Assembly (NCBI GenBank): GCA_038326725.1 | Contig: JBBQKI010000027.1 | Coordinates: 1-30,173, forward strand | DNA from: JBBQKI01 sp038326725 | Lineage (GTDB): Bacteria > Bacteroidota > Bacteroidia > Flavobacteriales > Flavobacteriaceae | Reading direction: 5' to 3' | DNA: 30,173 nt | Part shown: one piece after another, positions 6,469 through 13,065 of the stretch | Position numbering within the stretch: the stretch's first letter is position 1 | Layout: the number at the start of each line of letters is the position of its first letter | The notes under the pieces: generated by a model | Databases searched by the model: none | Told to the model about the DNA's origin: nothing | Seen by the model: the letters and a program-made list of their open reading frames with translations, nothing else | Position numbers and translations under genes: made by a program

Positions 6469-6717
6469 TTATTGATACGTTACAGTCAGTCCAGCACCAG
6501 AGCGCTTAACCTCAAAACTGTGCGGAATTCCGTTCTCCGCTTTGTGCGCCAATAAATTGCGCATATGAACTTCGGTAAGCGCATCTTTTAAATGAACCGA
6601 TACCTCAGTAAAGCGGCCATCATCATCCGGACCTTTTGTTTTTACTGTTCCTTTGTCCTTGAAAATTTCGGTGAAACCTTGTTTGATCACCTGAGCATTG
6701 TTTTTTGAAACTGCCAT
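6469..6717 (-). CDS. hypothetical protein, 82 aa (mobile element)
   Basis: A small soluble protein (MAVSKNNAQVIKQGFTEIF...). It is Lys/Asp-rich in the first half, with a KTKGPDDDGRF turn, and ends in strand-like IPHSFEVKRSGAGLTVTYQ. There is no membrane segment and no recognised family. It stands apart from its neighbours: a strong terminator lies upstream (6761-6784) and the structured stretch lies downstream, so it may have its own promoter. Confidence 0.55.
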   Translation of the reverse strand: MAVSKNNAQVIKQGFTEIFKDKGTVKTKGPDDDGRFTEVSVHLKDALTEVHMRNLLAHKAENGIPHSFEVKRSGAGLTVTYQ

Positions 6718-6755
6718 AATAAATGTGTATTAAATTAAACTTGAGTTACTTTTTT

Positions 6756-6790
6756 AAAAACCGCCCAGCTCCTCAGCCGGGCGGGGATTT
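6756..6790 (-). terminator. strong intrinsic terminator after the regulator pair
   Basis: On the minus strand a 10-bp stem, CCGCCCGGCT-GAGG-AGCTGGGCGG (6784-6761, one G-U pair), is followed by TTTTT. On the plus strand the same stem is followed by GGGGATTTTT, so it may work weakly in both directions. It lies after the 189-aa regulator and before the 82-aa gene, so it would split the early operon unless it is antiterminated or read through. Confidence 0.8.
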
Positions 6791-6855
6791 TTAACCATAA
6801 ATACCAATCTCAATTGATGAAAAAGGGCAATGAAAAGAACGTAGCGCGTAGTTGC

Positions 6856-7425
6856 CTACACTATTGCAAGGTCGCGGCTAATGAGGGCCACTTCCTGTTT
6901 TGTCTGTACGCCACCAAGGATGGCATACACTTGTTTTTTAAGTAAATGGTAACTGCCCAGGGGAAGGTTAAGTTTTTCGGCAATCACTTCATTGGTATCG
7001 TTACCGGAAAGAAGTCGCATCAGTTTCACCATTGCTATGGTTAATCTGGTGCCGTTGTACTTTGGCATTTTACAAAGGATGCCTTCCGCGGCGCAACTGC
7101 CCCGATGCTGGCAAGGGTGATACTCGCCGTCCTGTAATTTGTAATCCTTGATATCCGCCTGGAAATCTAAGCCCCCAAAACGGCAGCTTGCAAACTGGTT
7201 TACTTGAGCGATGTCCGAGCCGGGGTGCCATTCCTCCAAAATCTTTTTGGATTCTGGCTCAAGTTGTAGTTGCTCCAGCAGTACGGCAATTATTGCAAAT
7301 GGCGCATCGGAAAAGGGTTTTACCTTCCCGTCCGATAGGATTTTTAATTCCCCCGATTTATTTTTAAAGATTTCAACATTGGCGCACATGAGGCCGGGGT
7401 AGAATTTTTGGTTAGTTGGTTCCAT
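6856..7425 (-). CDS. Cys-cluster regulator with LuxR-type HTH, 189 aa
   Basis: The C-terminal part (about residues 128-185) reads like a LuxR-type helix-turn-helix: LTIAMVKLMRLLSGNDTNEVIAEKL, then LGSYHLLKKQVYAILGG and KQEVALISRDLAI. The N-terminal part has four cysteines, C81, C105, C111 and C118, in ASCRFGG, HPCQHRGSC and EGILC. This cluster would suit zinc or an iron-sulfur centre. It is probably a transcription regulator of the element, perhaps an activator of later genes. There is no receiver domain. Its start overlaps the stop of the 114-aa gene (TAATG), and a strong terminator follows. Confidence 0.7.
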   Translation of the reverse strand: MEPTNQKFYPGLMCANVEIFKNKSGELKILSDGKVKPFSDAPFAIIAVLLEQLQLEPESKKILEEWHPGSDIAQVNQFASCRFGGLDFQADIKDYKLQDGEYHPCQHRGSCAAEGILCKMPKYNGTRLTIAMVKLMRLLSGNDTNEVIAEKLNLPLGSYHLLKKQVYAILGGVQTKQEVALISRDLAIV

Positions 7426-7769
7426 TATTTCTTCATATTTTTTTGGATTGAGCCTTTCACCCGGACTTTGCTTTCTTTTATTACTGTTGCAAAATCTATC
7501 AGGTAATTGAAAATCGTGATGTTTTTGGTTTGTCCCCTTTTTACAAAACGAACCGTTTGGGGGCTAACCTGCAGTCCATTTCTCTCCGCTCTTAAAATGA
7601 TCTCGTCTGTATATCCATAGCAAAGCTGTTTATCCATTAAATCAATAGCGGATTTGGCTTCTTCGGGGCTAAGCGAATAGTTATCGCAAAATGCTTTGAT
7701 GCGGGCATTATGTGATTGCACATTTTTTGGCATGGGTTTTTCGTTTATATTTGTTTCTGTTTGTTTCAA
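7425..7769 (-). CDS. probable early regulator, 114 aa (mobile element)
   Basis: This is the first gene of the operon facing the CI-like repressor, the place of cro/cII-type regulators. The stretch YTDEIILRAERNGLQVSPQTVRFVKRGQTKNITIFNYLIDFA (in parts, residues about 53-92) looks like a helix-turn-helix followed by a dimer helix, but it does not match a family I can name with certainty. The N-terminal 20 residues are polar, and the Met at residue 13 (MPKNVQSHN) is an alternative start. Its promoter has clear Bacteroidota boxes about 15 nt upstream, with an operator in the spacer. Confidence 0.65.
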   Translation of the reverse strand: MKQTETNINEKPMPKNVQSHNARIKAFCDNYSLSPEEAKSAIDLMDKQLCYGYTDEIILRAERNGLQVSPQTVRFVKRGQTKNITIFNYLIDFATVIKESKVRVKGSIQKNMKK

Positions 7770-7785
7770 AGTGTTTTTTTTTATT

Positions 7786-7817
7786 CAAATGTATTAACGT
7801 ATAAGTTAATTTCCAAA
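7786..7817 (-). promoter_or_regulatory. early promoter of the element operon
   Basis: On the minus strand, TTTG (7817-7814) and TACATTTG (7793-7786) match the Bacteroidota -33 and -7 boxes, with a 20-nt spacer. Transcription would start near 7780, leaving a leader of about 10 nt before the 114-aa gene. One of the two operators lies entirely within the spacer, as expected of a repressible promoter. Confidence 0.65.
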
Positions 7818-7843
7818 TAAAAAGTTAACGCATAGGTTAATTT
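7794..7843. promoter_or_regulatory. paired operators of the repressor
   Basis: Two 19-nt sites, TTAACGTATAAGTTAATTT (7794-7812) and TTAACGCATAGGTTAATTT (7825-7843), differ at only two positions. Each has perfect half-sites TTAAC and GTTAA separated by 6 nt. They are 31 nt apart, about three helical turns, so two repressor dimers would sit on the same face of DNA. The first overlaps the early promoter, and the second is 16 nt before the repressor ATG, which suggests self-control. Confidence 0.7.
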
Positions 7844-7859
7844 ATATCCATTCTAAATT

Positions 7860-8186
7860 ATGTCCATAGGAGAAAGGTTTCAAGAATATTTGGAATTCCA
7901 AGATATATCCCAAAAGGATGTTGCTAAAGAAATGGGAATAGCCCCATCACAATTATCAAACATGGTAAATGGGAATCGCCCATTTAATGAGGCGCATATT
8001 AAAAGTATCATGCGCATATACCCAGACTTAAACATGAATTGGTTGTTCCGAGACAATCTTCCGGAAGGAGAACACAGCGTAAATGAACCGGGAAGTGTTT
8101 ATTTAAAGACCCACGAAGCCACGGGCATTATTAGTGAAATAGAAGAAAAACTTGCAAAATTAAAGGAGATGGTGTCACAAAAATGA
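7860..8186 (+). CDS. CI/XRE-type repressor of the element, 108 aa
   Basis: Residues about 5-60 form an HTH_3/XRE DNA-binding domain: ERFQEYLEFQDISQKDVAKEMGIAPSQLSNMVNGNRP is the usual helix 1-3 pattern. The tail (about 85-108) is a short coiled-coil-like helix, ISEIEEKLAKLKEMV, which may dimerise. There is no peptidase domain, so it is not a LexA-like self-cleaving repressor. It is transcribed away from the early operon, with two operators between. A small hairpin, GTGTCA-CAAAAA-TGACAC, spans its stop codon. It is the last recognisable element gene before the chromosome. Confidence 0.85.
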   Translation: MSIGERFQEYLEFQDISQKDVAKEMGIAPSQLSNMVNGNRPFNEAHIKSIMRIYPDLNMNWLFRDNLPEGEHSVNEPGSVYLKTHEATGIISEIEEKLAKLKEMVSQK

Positions 8187-8258
8187 CACAGGATTTGGAA
8201 AACAATATTGAATATTAACCAGTTAGCTTTTGTGTAGGAGTACAGCCGAGGTCACAAA
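8187..8258. other. probable junction between mobile element and chromosome
   Basis: Between the repressor stop and the apt terminator is a short gap without genes. It holds an inverted repeat, TTTTGTG (8228-8234) and CACAAAA (8253-8259), around GTACAGCCGAGG. Housekeeping genes begin directly after. The attachment site or target-site duplication should lie here, but its mate is outside the window, so the exact end cannot be fixed. Confidence 0.35.
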
Positions 8259-8290
8259 AAAATCCCAAACAGTTTTGTTTGGGATTTTTT
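8259..8290 (+). terminator. intrinsic terminator before apt
   Basis: A 12-bp perfect stem, AAAATCCCAAAC (8259-8270) and GTTTGGGATTTT (8277-8288), has a 6-nt loop and a run of T. It ends the repressor transcript, or a chromosomal transcript predating the insertion, 15 nt before the apt start. The A-rich 5' side would let it act on the minus strand as well. Confidence 0.8.
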
Positions 8291-8304
8291 AATTAATTTT
8301 CAAA

Positions 8305-8820
8305 ATGCTTAATCTTAAAGACTACATCCGCAACGTTGAGGACTTTCCAAAACCGGGAATCCATTTTAAGGATATTACTCCTTTGTTGGGCAATAAAGAA
8401 GCTTCCGCCCATTGTCTTGACCAACTTTTAAAACTTATCGGCGATAATAAAATCGATAAAGTGGTGGGCATTGAATCACGTGGTTTCTTTTTTGGGATGT
8501 TGTTGGCCCAAGAGCTGAACACTGGTTTTGTCCCCGTCCGTAAGCCGGGCAAGCTTCCACACCATACTTTAAAAGAACCCTATTTACTGGAATATGGAAT
8601 GGATGCGCTCGAAATCCATGATGATTCAATAAATAAGGGCGATCGGGTTTTGCTCCATGACGATGTACTCGCCACCGGTGGTACCGCCCGTACGGCTTGT
8701 AATTTGGTCGAGAAACTGGGCGGTGTTATCGTACAGTGTAATTTCATTATGGTGTTGGATTTTTTAAACGGAAAGGAAAAACTAAAGCGTTATAAAGTTG
8801 CTTCCGTTTTGAATTATTAA
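8305..8820 (+). CDS. apt: adenine phosphoribosyltransferase
   Basis: The enzyme makes AMP from adenine and PRPP in cytoplasmic purine salvage. The 171-aa length fits the family. The N-terminus DYIRNVEDFPKPGIHFKDITPLL is the Apt signature, IESRGFFFG is the loop near the adenine site, and VLLHDDVLATGGTART (about residues 114-129) is the PRPP-binding motif. The ATG lies 15 nt after a terminator hairpin, so its promoter must overlap that hairpin or transcription must read through. Its stop overlaps the stop of the convergent 50-aa gene. Confidence 0.93.
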   Translation: MLNLKDYIRNVEDFPKPGIHFKDITPLLGNKEASAHCLDQLLKLIGDNKIDKVVGIESRGFFFGMLLAQELNTGFVPVRKPGKLPHHTLKEPYLLEYGMDALEIHDDSINKGDRVLLHDDVLATGGTARTACNLVEKLGGVIVQCNFIMVLDFLNGKEKLKRYKVASVLNY

Positions 8821-8969
8821 TCCAGCGAATTTTTCGTTACCCAAAGTTTATAGGCAAACACCGCCATCTGCAATTTCCCCGCTTTCGCCAAATCTACATT
8901 CTGTTTAGTATAGCTTGGCAATATTTTCTTGTTCAGCTTGGCCAAAAACTTGAATAGTTTCTTTTTCAT
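8817..8969 (-). CDS. small conserved flavobacterial protein, 50 aa
   Basis: An ATG at 8969 opens MKKKLFKFLAKLNKKILPSY and runs to a TAA at 8819-8817, overlapping the apt stop by 3 nt in convergent fashion. The basic amphipathic N-terminus, the LPSYTK turn and the ending YKLWVTKNSLD match a short protein often seen in Flavobacteriaceae. In databases it sometimes carries the label SsrA-binding protein, although it is far too short to be SmpB. Function is unknown. Confidence 0.65.
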   Translation of the reverse strand: MKKKLFKFLAKLNKKILPSYTKQNVDLAKAGKLQMAVFAYKLWVTKNSLD

Positions 8970-9140
8970 TATTTAAAGATAAATAGAATATACTATTACG
9001 GATTTATCATCTTCGATGTAGTAATTATAATTTTGATTTTGAATTTTTATTATTTCTTCAATAATTATTGAATTCTACGTTTTTTAATTGTTTTGAAAAA
9101 ATAAAGGGGGGGGTGGTAATTAATTTGTTTTATAAAGTAA

Positions 9141-9194
9141 TTTTAAGCAAAAAAATTAGGGGGGTAACATCAAAAAATATATTTTTGCTTAAAA
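9141..9194 (+). promoter_or_regulatory. glnN control region with 13-bp inverted repeat
   Basis: TTTTAAGCAAAAA (9141-9153) and its perfect complement (9182-9194) flank 28 nt. The right arm overlaps TATTTTTG (9180-9187), which fits the Bacteroidota -7 box and would give a leader of about 40 nt. A regulator bound to both arms would block this promoter. The wider gap 8970-9235 is AT-rich, has two G-runs (about 9106-9113 and 9159-9164) and no gene. Confidence 0.5.
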
Positions 9195-9235
9195 ATTCTT
9201 TCTAACAGGAAAACCACAAAAAAAACTATAAAAAT

Positions 9236-11422
9236 ATGCCCACACTCAGATTTTTTGCCCTCAAGGAAACATTTGGCCGTGTGGCCACCAAATTTGAAGA
9301 ACCCGAGCGTCGTTCTGCTATTTTCGGAAAAAACGTTTTTAACGAGCAGGCCATGCGCCAATACCTGACCAAAGATTCCTTTAAAAGTGTAATGGCCGCC
9401 AATGAAAGCGGACTCAAGATTGAAAGACACATTGCCGACCACATCTCCACCGGGATGAAGGAATGGGCCATAGCAAAGGGAGCGACACATTACACCCACT
9501 GGTTTCAGCCCTTGACCGGCGCAACCGCAGAAAAGCACGATGCTTTTTTTGAAACCATGGAAAATGGACAGGCCATCGAAAAATTTGGAGGTAGCCAATT
9601 GGTACAACAGGAACCCGATGCTTCCAGTTTCCCCAGCGGCGGCATTCGGAACACCTTTGAGGCGCGGGGCTATACGGCTTGGGATCCAACATCCCCTGCC
9701 TTTATTTATGGGACCACGCTTTGCATCCCCACAGTTTATGTTTCTTACACAGGGGAAGCCCTCGATTATAAAACCCCGTTATTACGTGCGTTGCAGAGCA
9801 TTGATACCGCAGCTACAGCAGTAGCAAAATATTTCGACAAAAGCGTTACTAAAGTGAACGCCACGCTTGGCTGGGAACAAGAATATTTTTTGATAGATAA
9901 AGCACTTGCCACTTCGAGACCGGACATTACATTAACAGGAAGGACGTTGTTGGGACATTCCTCTGCAAAAGGGCAGCAGTTGGACGATCATTATTTTGGT
10001 TCCATCCCTGCGCGTGTGCTTAATTATATGCGAGATTTGGAAACGGAATGTATGTACTTAGGAATTCCCGTTAAAACTAGGCACAATGAAGTGGCACCAA
10101 ACCAGTTCGAACTTGCGCCCATTTTTGAGGAAACTAACCTTGCGGTGGACCATAATTCTTTATTGATGGACGTGATGGACAAGATTGCGGACCGGCATAA
10201 TTTTAAAGTGCTTTTTCACGAAAAACCCTTTGCAGGTGTGAACGGTAGCGGTAAGCACAATAACTGGTCTTTGGCCACGAACACCGGCATAAATTTATTG
10301 AGCCCCGGCAGCACGCCCATGAAAAACCTTCAGTTTTTGACATTTTTCATCAATACCTTGATGGCGGTCAATGAATATGAAGAATTGCTTCGCGCTTCCA
10401 TTGCCAGTGCCAGCAATGATCATCGTTTGGGCGCAAACGAAGCCCCTCCTGCCATTATTTCGGCCTTTATCGGGACTCAGCTCACCCAGGTTTTGGATGA
10501 ACTTGAAAAAGTAACCACCGGAAAACTTTCACCCGAGGAAAAAACAGAGCTGAAACTGAACGTGGTGGGCAAAATTCCTGAAATTTTACTTGACAATACA
10601 GATAGGAACCGCACTTCTGCTTTCGCCTTTACCGGGAACAAATTCGAATTCCGGGCCGTGGGTTCCAAAGCAAATTGCGCAAACCCCATGACGGTTTTAA
10701 ATGCAATTGTTGCCAAGCAATTAATGGATTTTAAAGTGAAAGTGGACGCACTTATAAAAGATAAGAACATGAAGAAGGACGATGCCATCTTCAACGTGTT
10801 GCGCGAATATATCAAAGAATCCAAACGCATCCGTTTTGAAGGCGATGGATACGGCGACGCATGGGAAAAAGAAGCGAAAAAACGAGGATTAAGTAATCAT
10901 AAAACCACTCCCTTGGCATTGCGCGGTAAAATCTCGAAAAAAGCCATCTCACTTTTTGAGGAATTGGGGATCATGAGCAAATTGGAAATGGAGGCCCGTC
11001 ATGAAATTGAAGTGGAGGAATACGCAAAGCGGATACAGATTGAAGGTAGGATATTGGGCGATATTGCCCGAAACCATGTAATACCCACCGCCATCCGCTA
11101 CCAGAACATTTTGATTGAAAACGTACAGGGACTGAAGGATATTTACGGCACCGGATTCAAAAAACTTTCGGGCGAGCAAATGCAATTGATAGAACAGATA
11201 TCCGAACACATTGCGAAAATCAATAAAGGAATAACCGATATGATAAATTCCCGAAAGGAAGCCAACAAGATAATGGATATCGAAAAACGCGCGTTCTTTT
11301 ATTGCGATGAGGTAAAACCCTTTTTCGACGAGATACGCTACCATTGCGACAAACTGGAATTATTGGTGGATGATGAGCTTTGGCCGCTGACGAAATACAG
11401 GGAACTGTTGTTTACAAGGTAG
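9236..11422 (+). CDS. glnN: glutamine synthetase type III
   Basis: The enzyme joins ammonia and glutamate to glutamine with ATP, as a large cytoplasmic homo-oligomer. At 728 aa it has the size of the GSIII class, far longer than GSI or GSII. Family marks are the start RFFALKETFGRVATKF, the metal and glutamate site KTRHNEVAPNQFELAP, the ATP-side motif HEKPFAGVNGSGKHNNWS, and RNRTSAFAFTGNKFEFRAVGS. The gene stands alone, with a long leader, its own candidate promoter and a terminator. No P-II or amtB gene is adjacent. Confidence 0.95.
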   Translation: MPTLRFFALKETFGRVATKFEEPERRSAIFGKNVFNEQAMRQYLTKDSFKSVMAANESGLKIERHIADHISTGMKEWAIAKGATHYTHWFQPLTGATAEKHDAFFETMENGQAIEKFGGSQLVQQEPDASSFPSGGIRNTFEARGYTAWDPTSPAFIYGTTLCIPTVYVSYTGEALDYKTPLLRALQSIDTAATAVAKYFDKSVTKVNATLGWEQEYFLIDKALATSRPDITLTGRTLLGHSSAKGQQLDDHYFGSIPARVLNYMRDLETECMYLGIPVKTRHNEVAPNQFELAPIFEETNLAVDHNSLLMDVMDKIADRHNFKVLFHEKPFAGVNGSGKHNNWSLATNTGINLLSPGSTPMKNLQFLTFFINTLMAVNEYEELLRASIASASNDHRLGANEAPPAIISAFIGTQLTQVLDELEKVTTGKLSPEEKTELKLNVVGKIPEILLDNTDRNRTSAFAFTGNKFEFRAVGSKANCANPMTVLNAIVAKQLMDFKVKVDALIKDKNMKKDDAIFNVLREYIKESKRIRFEGDGYGDAWEKEAKKRGLSNHKTTPLALRGKISKKAISLFEELGIMSKLEMEARHEIEVEEYAKRIQIEGRILGDIARNHVIPTAIRYQNILIENVQGLKDIYGTGFKKLSGEQMQLIEQISEHIAKINKGITDMINSRKEANKIMDIEKRAFFYCDEVKPFFDEIRYHCDKLELLVDDELWPLTKYRELLFTR

Positions 11423-11440
11423 TTTTTTTTAAAAAAAATG

Positions 11441-11480
11441 AAAAGGGTTTTAATCGTTGATGTTTTAAACCCTTTTTTTT
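11441..11480 (+). terminator. intrinsic terminator after glnN
   Basis: AAAAGGGTTT (11441-11450) pairs with AAACCCTTTT (11467-11476), followed by more T. It begins 19 nt after the glnN stop. The A-rich side also gives the minus strand a T-run. Confidence 0.75.
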
Positions 11481-11589
11481 CTAAAGTAAATTTTTTATTA
11501 AAAGATAGCATTAATAGGCCGAAATCTTATACACAAATCTTCACAATTTTCTTTGGGCTTCCTATAATAGTTCTTCGAGAAATGTTCCA

Positions 11590-11685
11590 ATGATGGTATT
11601 TCGCAAAAAAAATATTTTTCGTGAAATAATCGATGAAATTGATAATAGGGAGCAACTGTTTTCCAACGCCTTTATGCCCGATTGA
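11590..11685 (+). CDS. possible 31-codon small protein or gene remnant
   Basis: The frame MMVFRKKNIFREIIDEIDNR... ends in NAFMPD and TGA. Composition is protein-like, with an amphipathic charged helix, and a hairpin terminator follows 30 nt later. The open frame continues upstream of the ATG for many codons without a better start, so it could be the tail of a decayed gene. It is otherwise the only coding-like signal in the gap 11423-11773. Confidence 0.3.
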   Translation: MMVFRKKNIFREIIDEIDNREQLFSNAFMPD

Positions 11686-11715
11686 GAATAATGATTTTTA
11701 AGCTCATATTAATTG

Positions 11716-11740
11716 AAAAGTCCACTTTGGTGGGCTTTTT
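11716..11740 (+). terminator. intrinsic terminator in the glnN-purM gap
   Basis: AAAAGTCCAC-TTTG-GTGGGCTTTT (11716-11739, one T-G pair) is followed by further T. It would end a short transcript from the 11.5-11.7 kb gap. Its loop also holds the TTTG that could serve as the purM -33 box. Confidence 0.6.
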
Positions 11741-11756
11741 TTAATCCGTACTTTTA
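11726..11756 (+). promoter_or_regulatory. candidate purM promoter
   Basis: TTTG (11726-11729) and TACTTTTA (11749-11756, seven of eight positions of TAnnTTTG) are 19 nt apart. Transcription would begin close to 11763, leaving a leader of about 10 nt. Confidence 0.4.
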
Positions 11757-11773
11757 CCACTTAAACAAATTTC

Positions 11774-12952
11774 ATGGATCGGGAAGTTTCAAAACGCTAT
11801 GCCCAGCGCGGGGTTTCCGCAGGCAAGGAAGATGTTCATAATGCCATTAAAAATGTGGACAAAGGCCTTTTCCCAAAAGCTTTTTGTAAAATTGTTCCCG
11901 ACTTTCTTAGCGGGGACGAAGACTATTGCCTCATTATGCATGCTGATGGGGCCGGTACAAAATCTTCATTAGCATATGCCTATTGGAAGGAAACCACCGA
12001 TATTTCCGTTTGGAAGGGAATAGCGCAGGATGCTTTGGTCATGAACCTCGACGATCTTTTATGCGTGGGTGCTGTCGATAACATCATGCTTTCATCCACC
12101 ATTGGGCGAAATAAAAATCTCATTCCGGGGGAAGTAATTTCAGCAATCATCGAAGGCACTGAAGAACTTATCACGGAACTGAAAAAGTTTGATGTAAATA
12201 TTCATTCCACCGGGGGTGAAACTGCAGATGTGGGCGATTTGGTCCGTACTATTATTGTGGATTCCACCGTTACGGCACGTTTGAAACGCACCGAAGTTAT
12301 TGATAATGCAAATATACGGCCCGGCGATGTAATCGTTGGTTTGGCTTCTTTTGGGCAGGCCACTTATGAAACTCAGTATAATGGTGGAATGGGCAGCAAC
12401 GGCTTGACTTCAGCGAGGCATGATGTTTTTAGTAAATATTTGGCGGTACAATATCCCGAAAGTTATGATGCGGCAGTTCCGGAAAATTTGGTGTATTCCG
12501 GTTCAAAAAAATTATTGGATGAGGTTTCGGAAAGCCCTTTAAACGCAGGTAAATTAGTACTTTCTCCCACACGAACCTACGCCCCGGTGATAAAGAAAAT
12601 CCTTTCCAAATTCAGCAATAAACAAATTCATGGAATGGTGCATTGCAGTGGGGGCGGGCAGACCAAAATTCTTCATTTCATTGATAACCTTCACATAGTA
12701 AAGGATAATCTATTTGAGACTCCCCTTCTTTTTAAACTTATCCAAAATGAAAGCAAGAGCGATTGGAAGGAAATGTACCAAGTTTTCAATATGGGACATC
12801 GGATGGAACTTTATGTACCAAAGGAAATTTCTGATGAAATCATAGCCATTTCCAAATCATTTAATATCGAAGCACAAATTGTTGGACGGGTTGAGTTTTC
12901 GGAAAAGAAAAAGTTGACCATCAAGAGCGTTCACGGTGAATTTGAGTATTGA
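11774..12952 (+). CDS. purM: phosphoribosylformylglycinamidine cyclo-ligase (AIR synthetase)
   Basis: The enzyme closes FGAM to AIR with ATP, the fifth step of purine synthesis. Family marks include the ATP-binding HADGAGTKSSLAY (about residues 56-68), the DDLLCVGAVDN region, GGETADVGD (about 147-155), and a C-terminal GMVHCSGGGQTK in the place of the usual G-(I/L)-AHITGGG motif. At 392 aa it is longer than the E. coli enzyme (345 aa), as is usual for the Bacteroidota form. The gene is alone, followed 113 nt later by prfA on the same strand with its own promoter. Confidence 0.9.
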   Translation: MDREVSKRYAQRGVSAGKEDVHNAIKNVDKGLFPKAFCKIVPDFLSGDEDYCLIMHADGAGTKSSLAYAYWKETTDISVWKGIAQDALVMNLDDLLCVGAVDNIMLSSTIGRNKNLIPGEVISAIIEGTEELITELKKFDVNIHSTGGETADVGDLVRTIIVDSTVTARLKRTEVIDNANIRPGDVIVGLASFGQATYETQYNGGMGSNGLTSARHDVFSKYLAVQYPESYDAAVPENLVYSGSKKLLDEVSESPLNAGKLVLSPTRTYAPVIKKILSKFSNKQIHGMVHCSGGGQTKILHFIDNLHIVKDNLFETPLLFKLIQNESKSDWKEMYQVFNMGHRMELYVPKEISDEIIAISKSFNIEAQIVGRVEFSEKKKLTIKSVHGEFEY

Positions 12953-13023
12953 TTTTATAATTAATACCAAATTTTGAATTTCTTTAATTCCCTGTATTTT
13001 CAAAACTTATCATTAAAATTTTC

Positions 13024-13046
13024 TTTACGATTTTATCGTAAATTTG
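13024..13046 (+). promoter_or_regulatory. prfA promoter with embedded palindrome
   Basis: TAAATTTG (13039-13046) is a perfect Bacteroidota -7 box, 20 nt before the prfA ATG. The palindrome TTTACGAT-TTT-ATCGTAAA (13024-13042, 8-bp perfect arms) covers the spacer and the first half of the box, so a protein bound there would block it. It could also be a coincidence of AT-rich DNA, but the CG-containing arms make this less likely. Confidence 0.5.
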
Positions 13047-13065
13047 CAGCGTTATAAAACACTAT

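Noticed and set aside
1..8200. Recombinase, terminase or structural genes of the element
   Set aside because: I looked for them and found none; the class of element (prophage or integrative element) therefore stays open.
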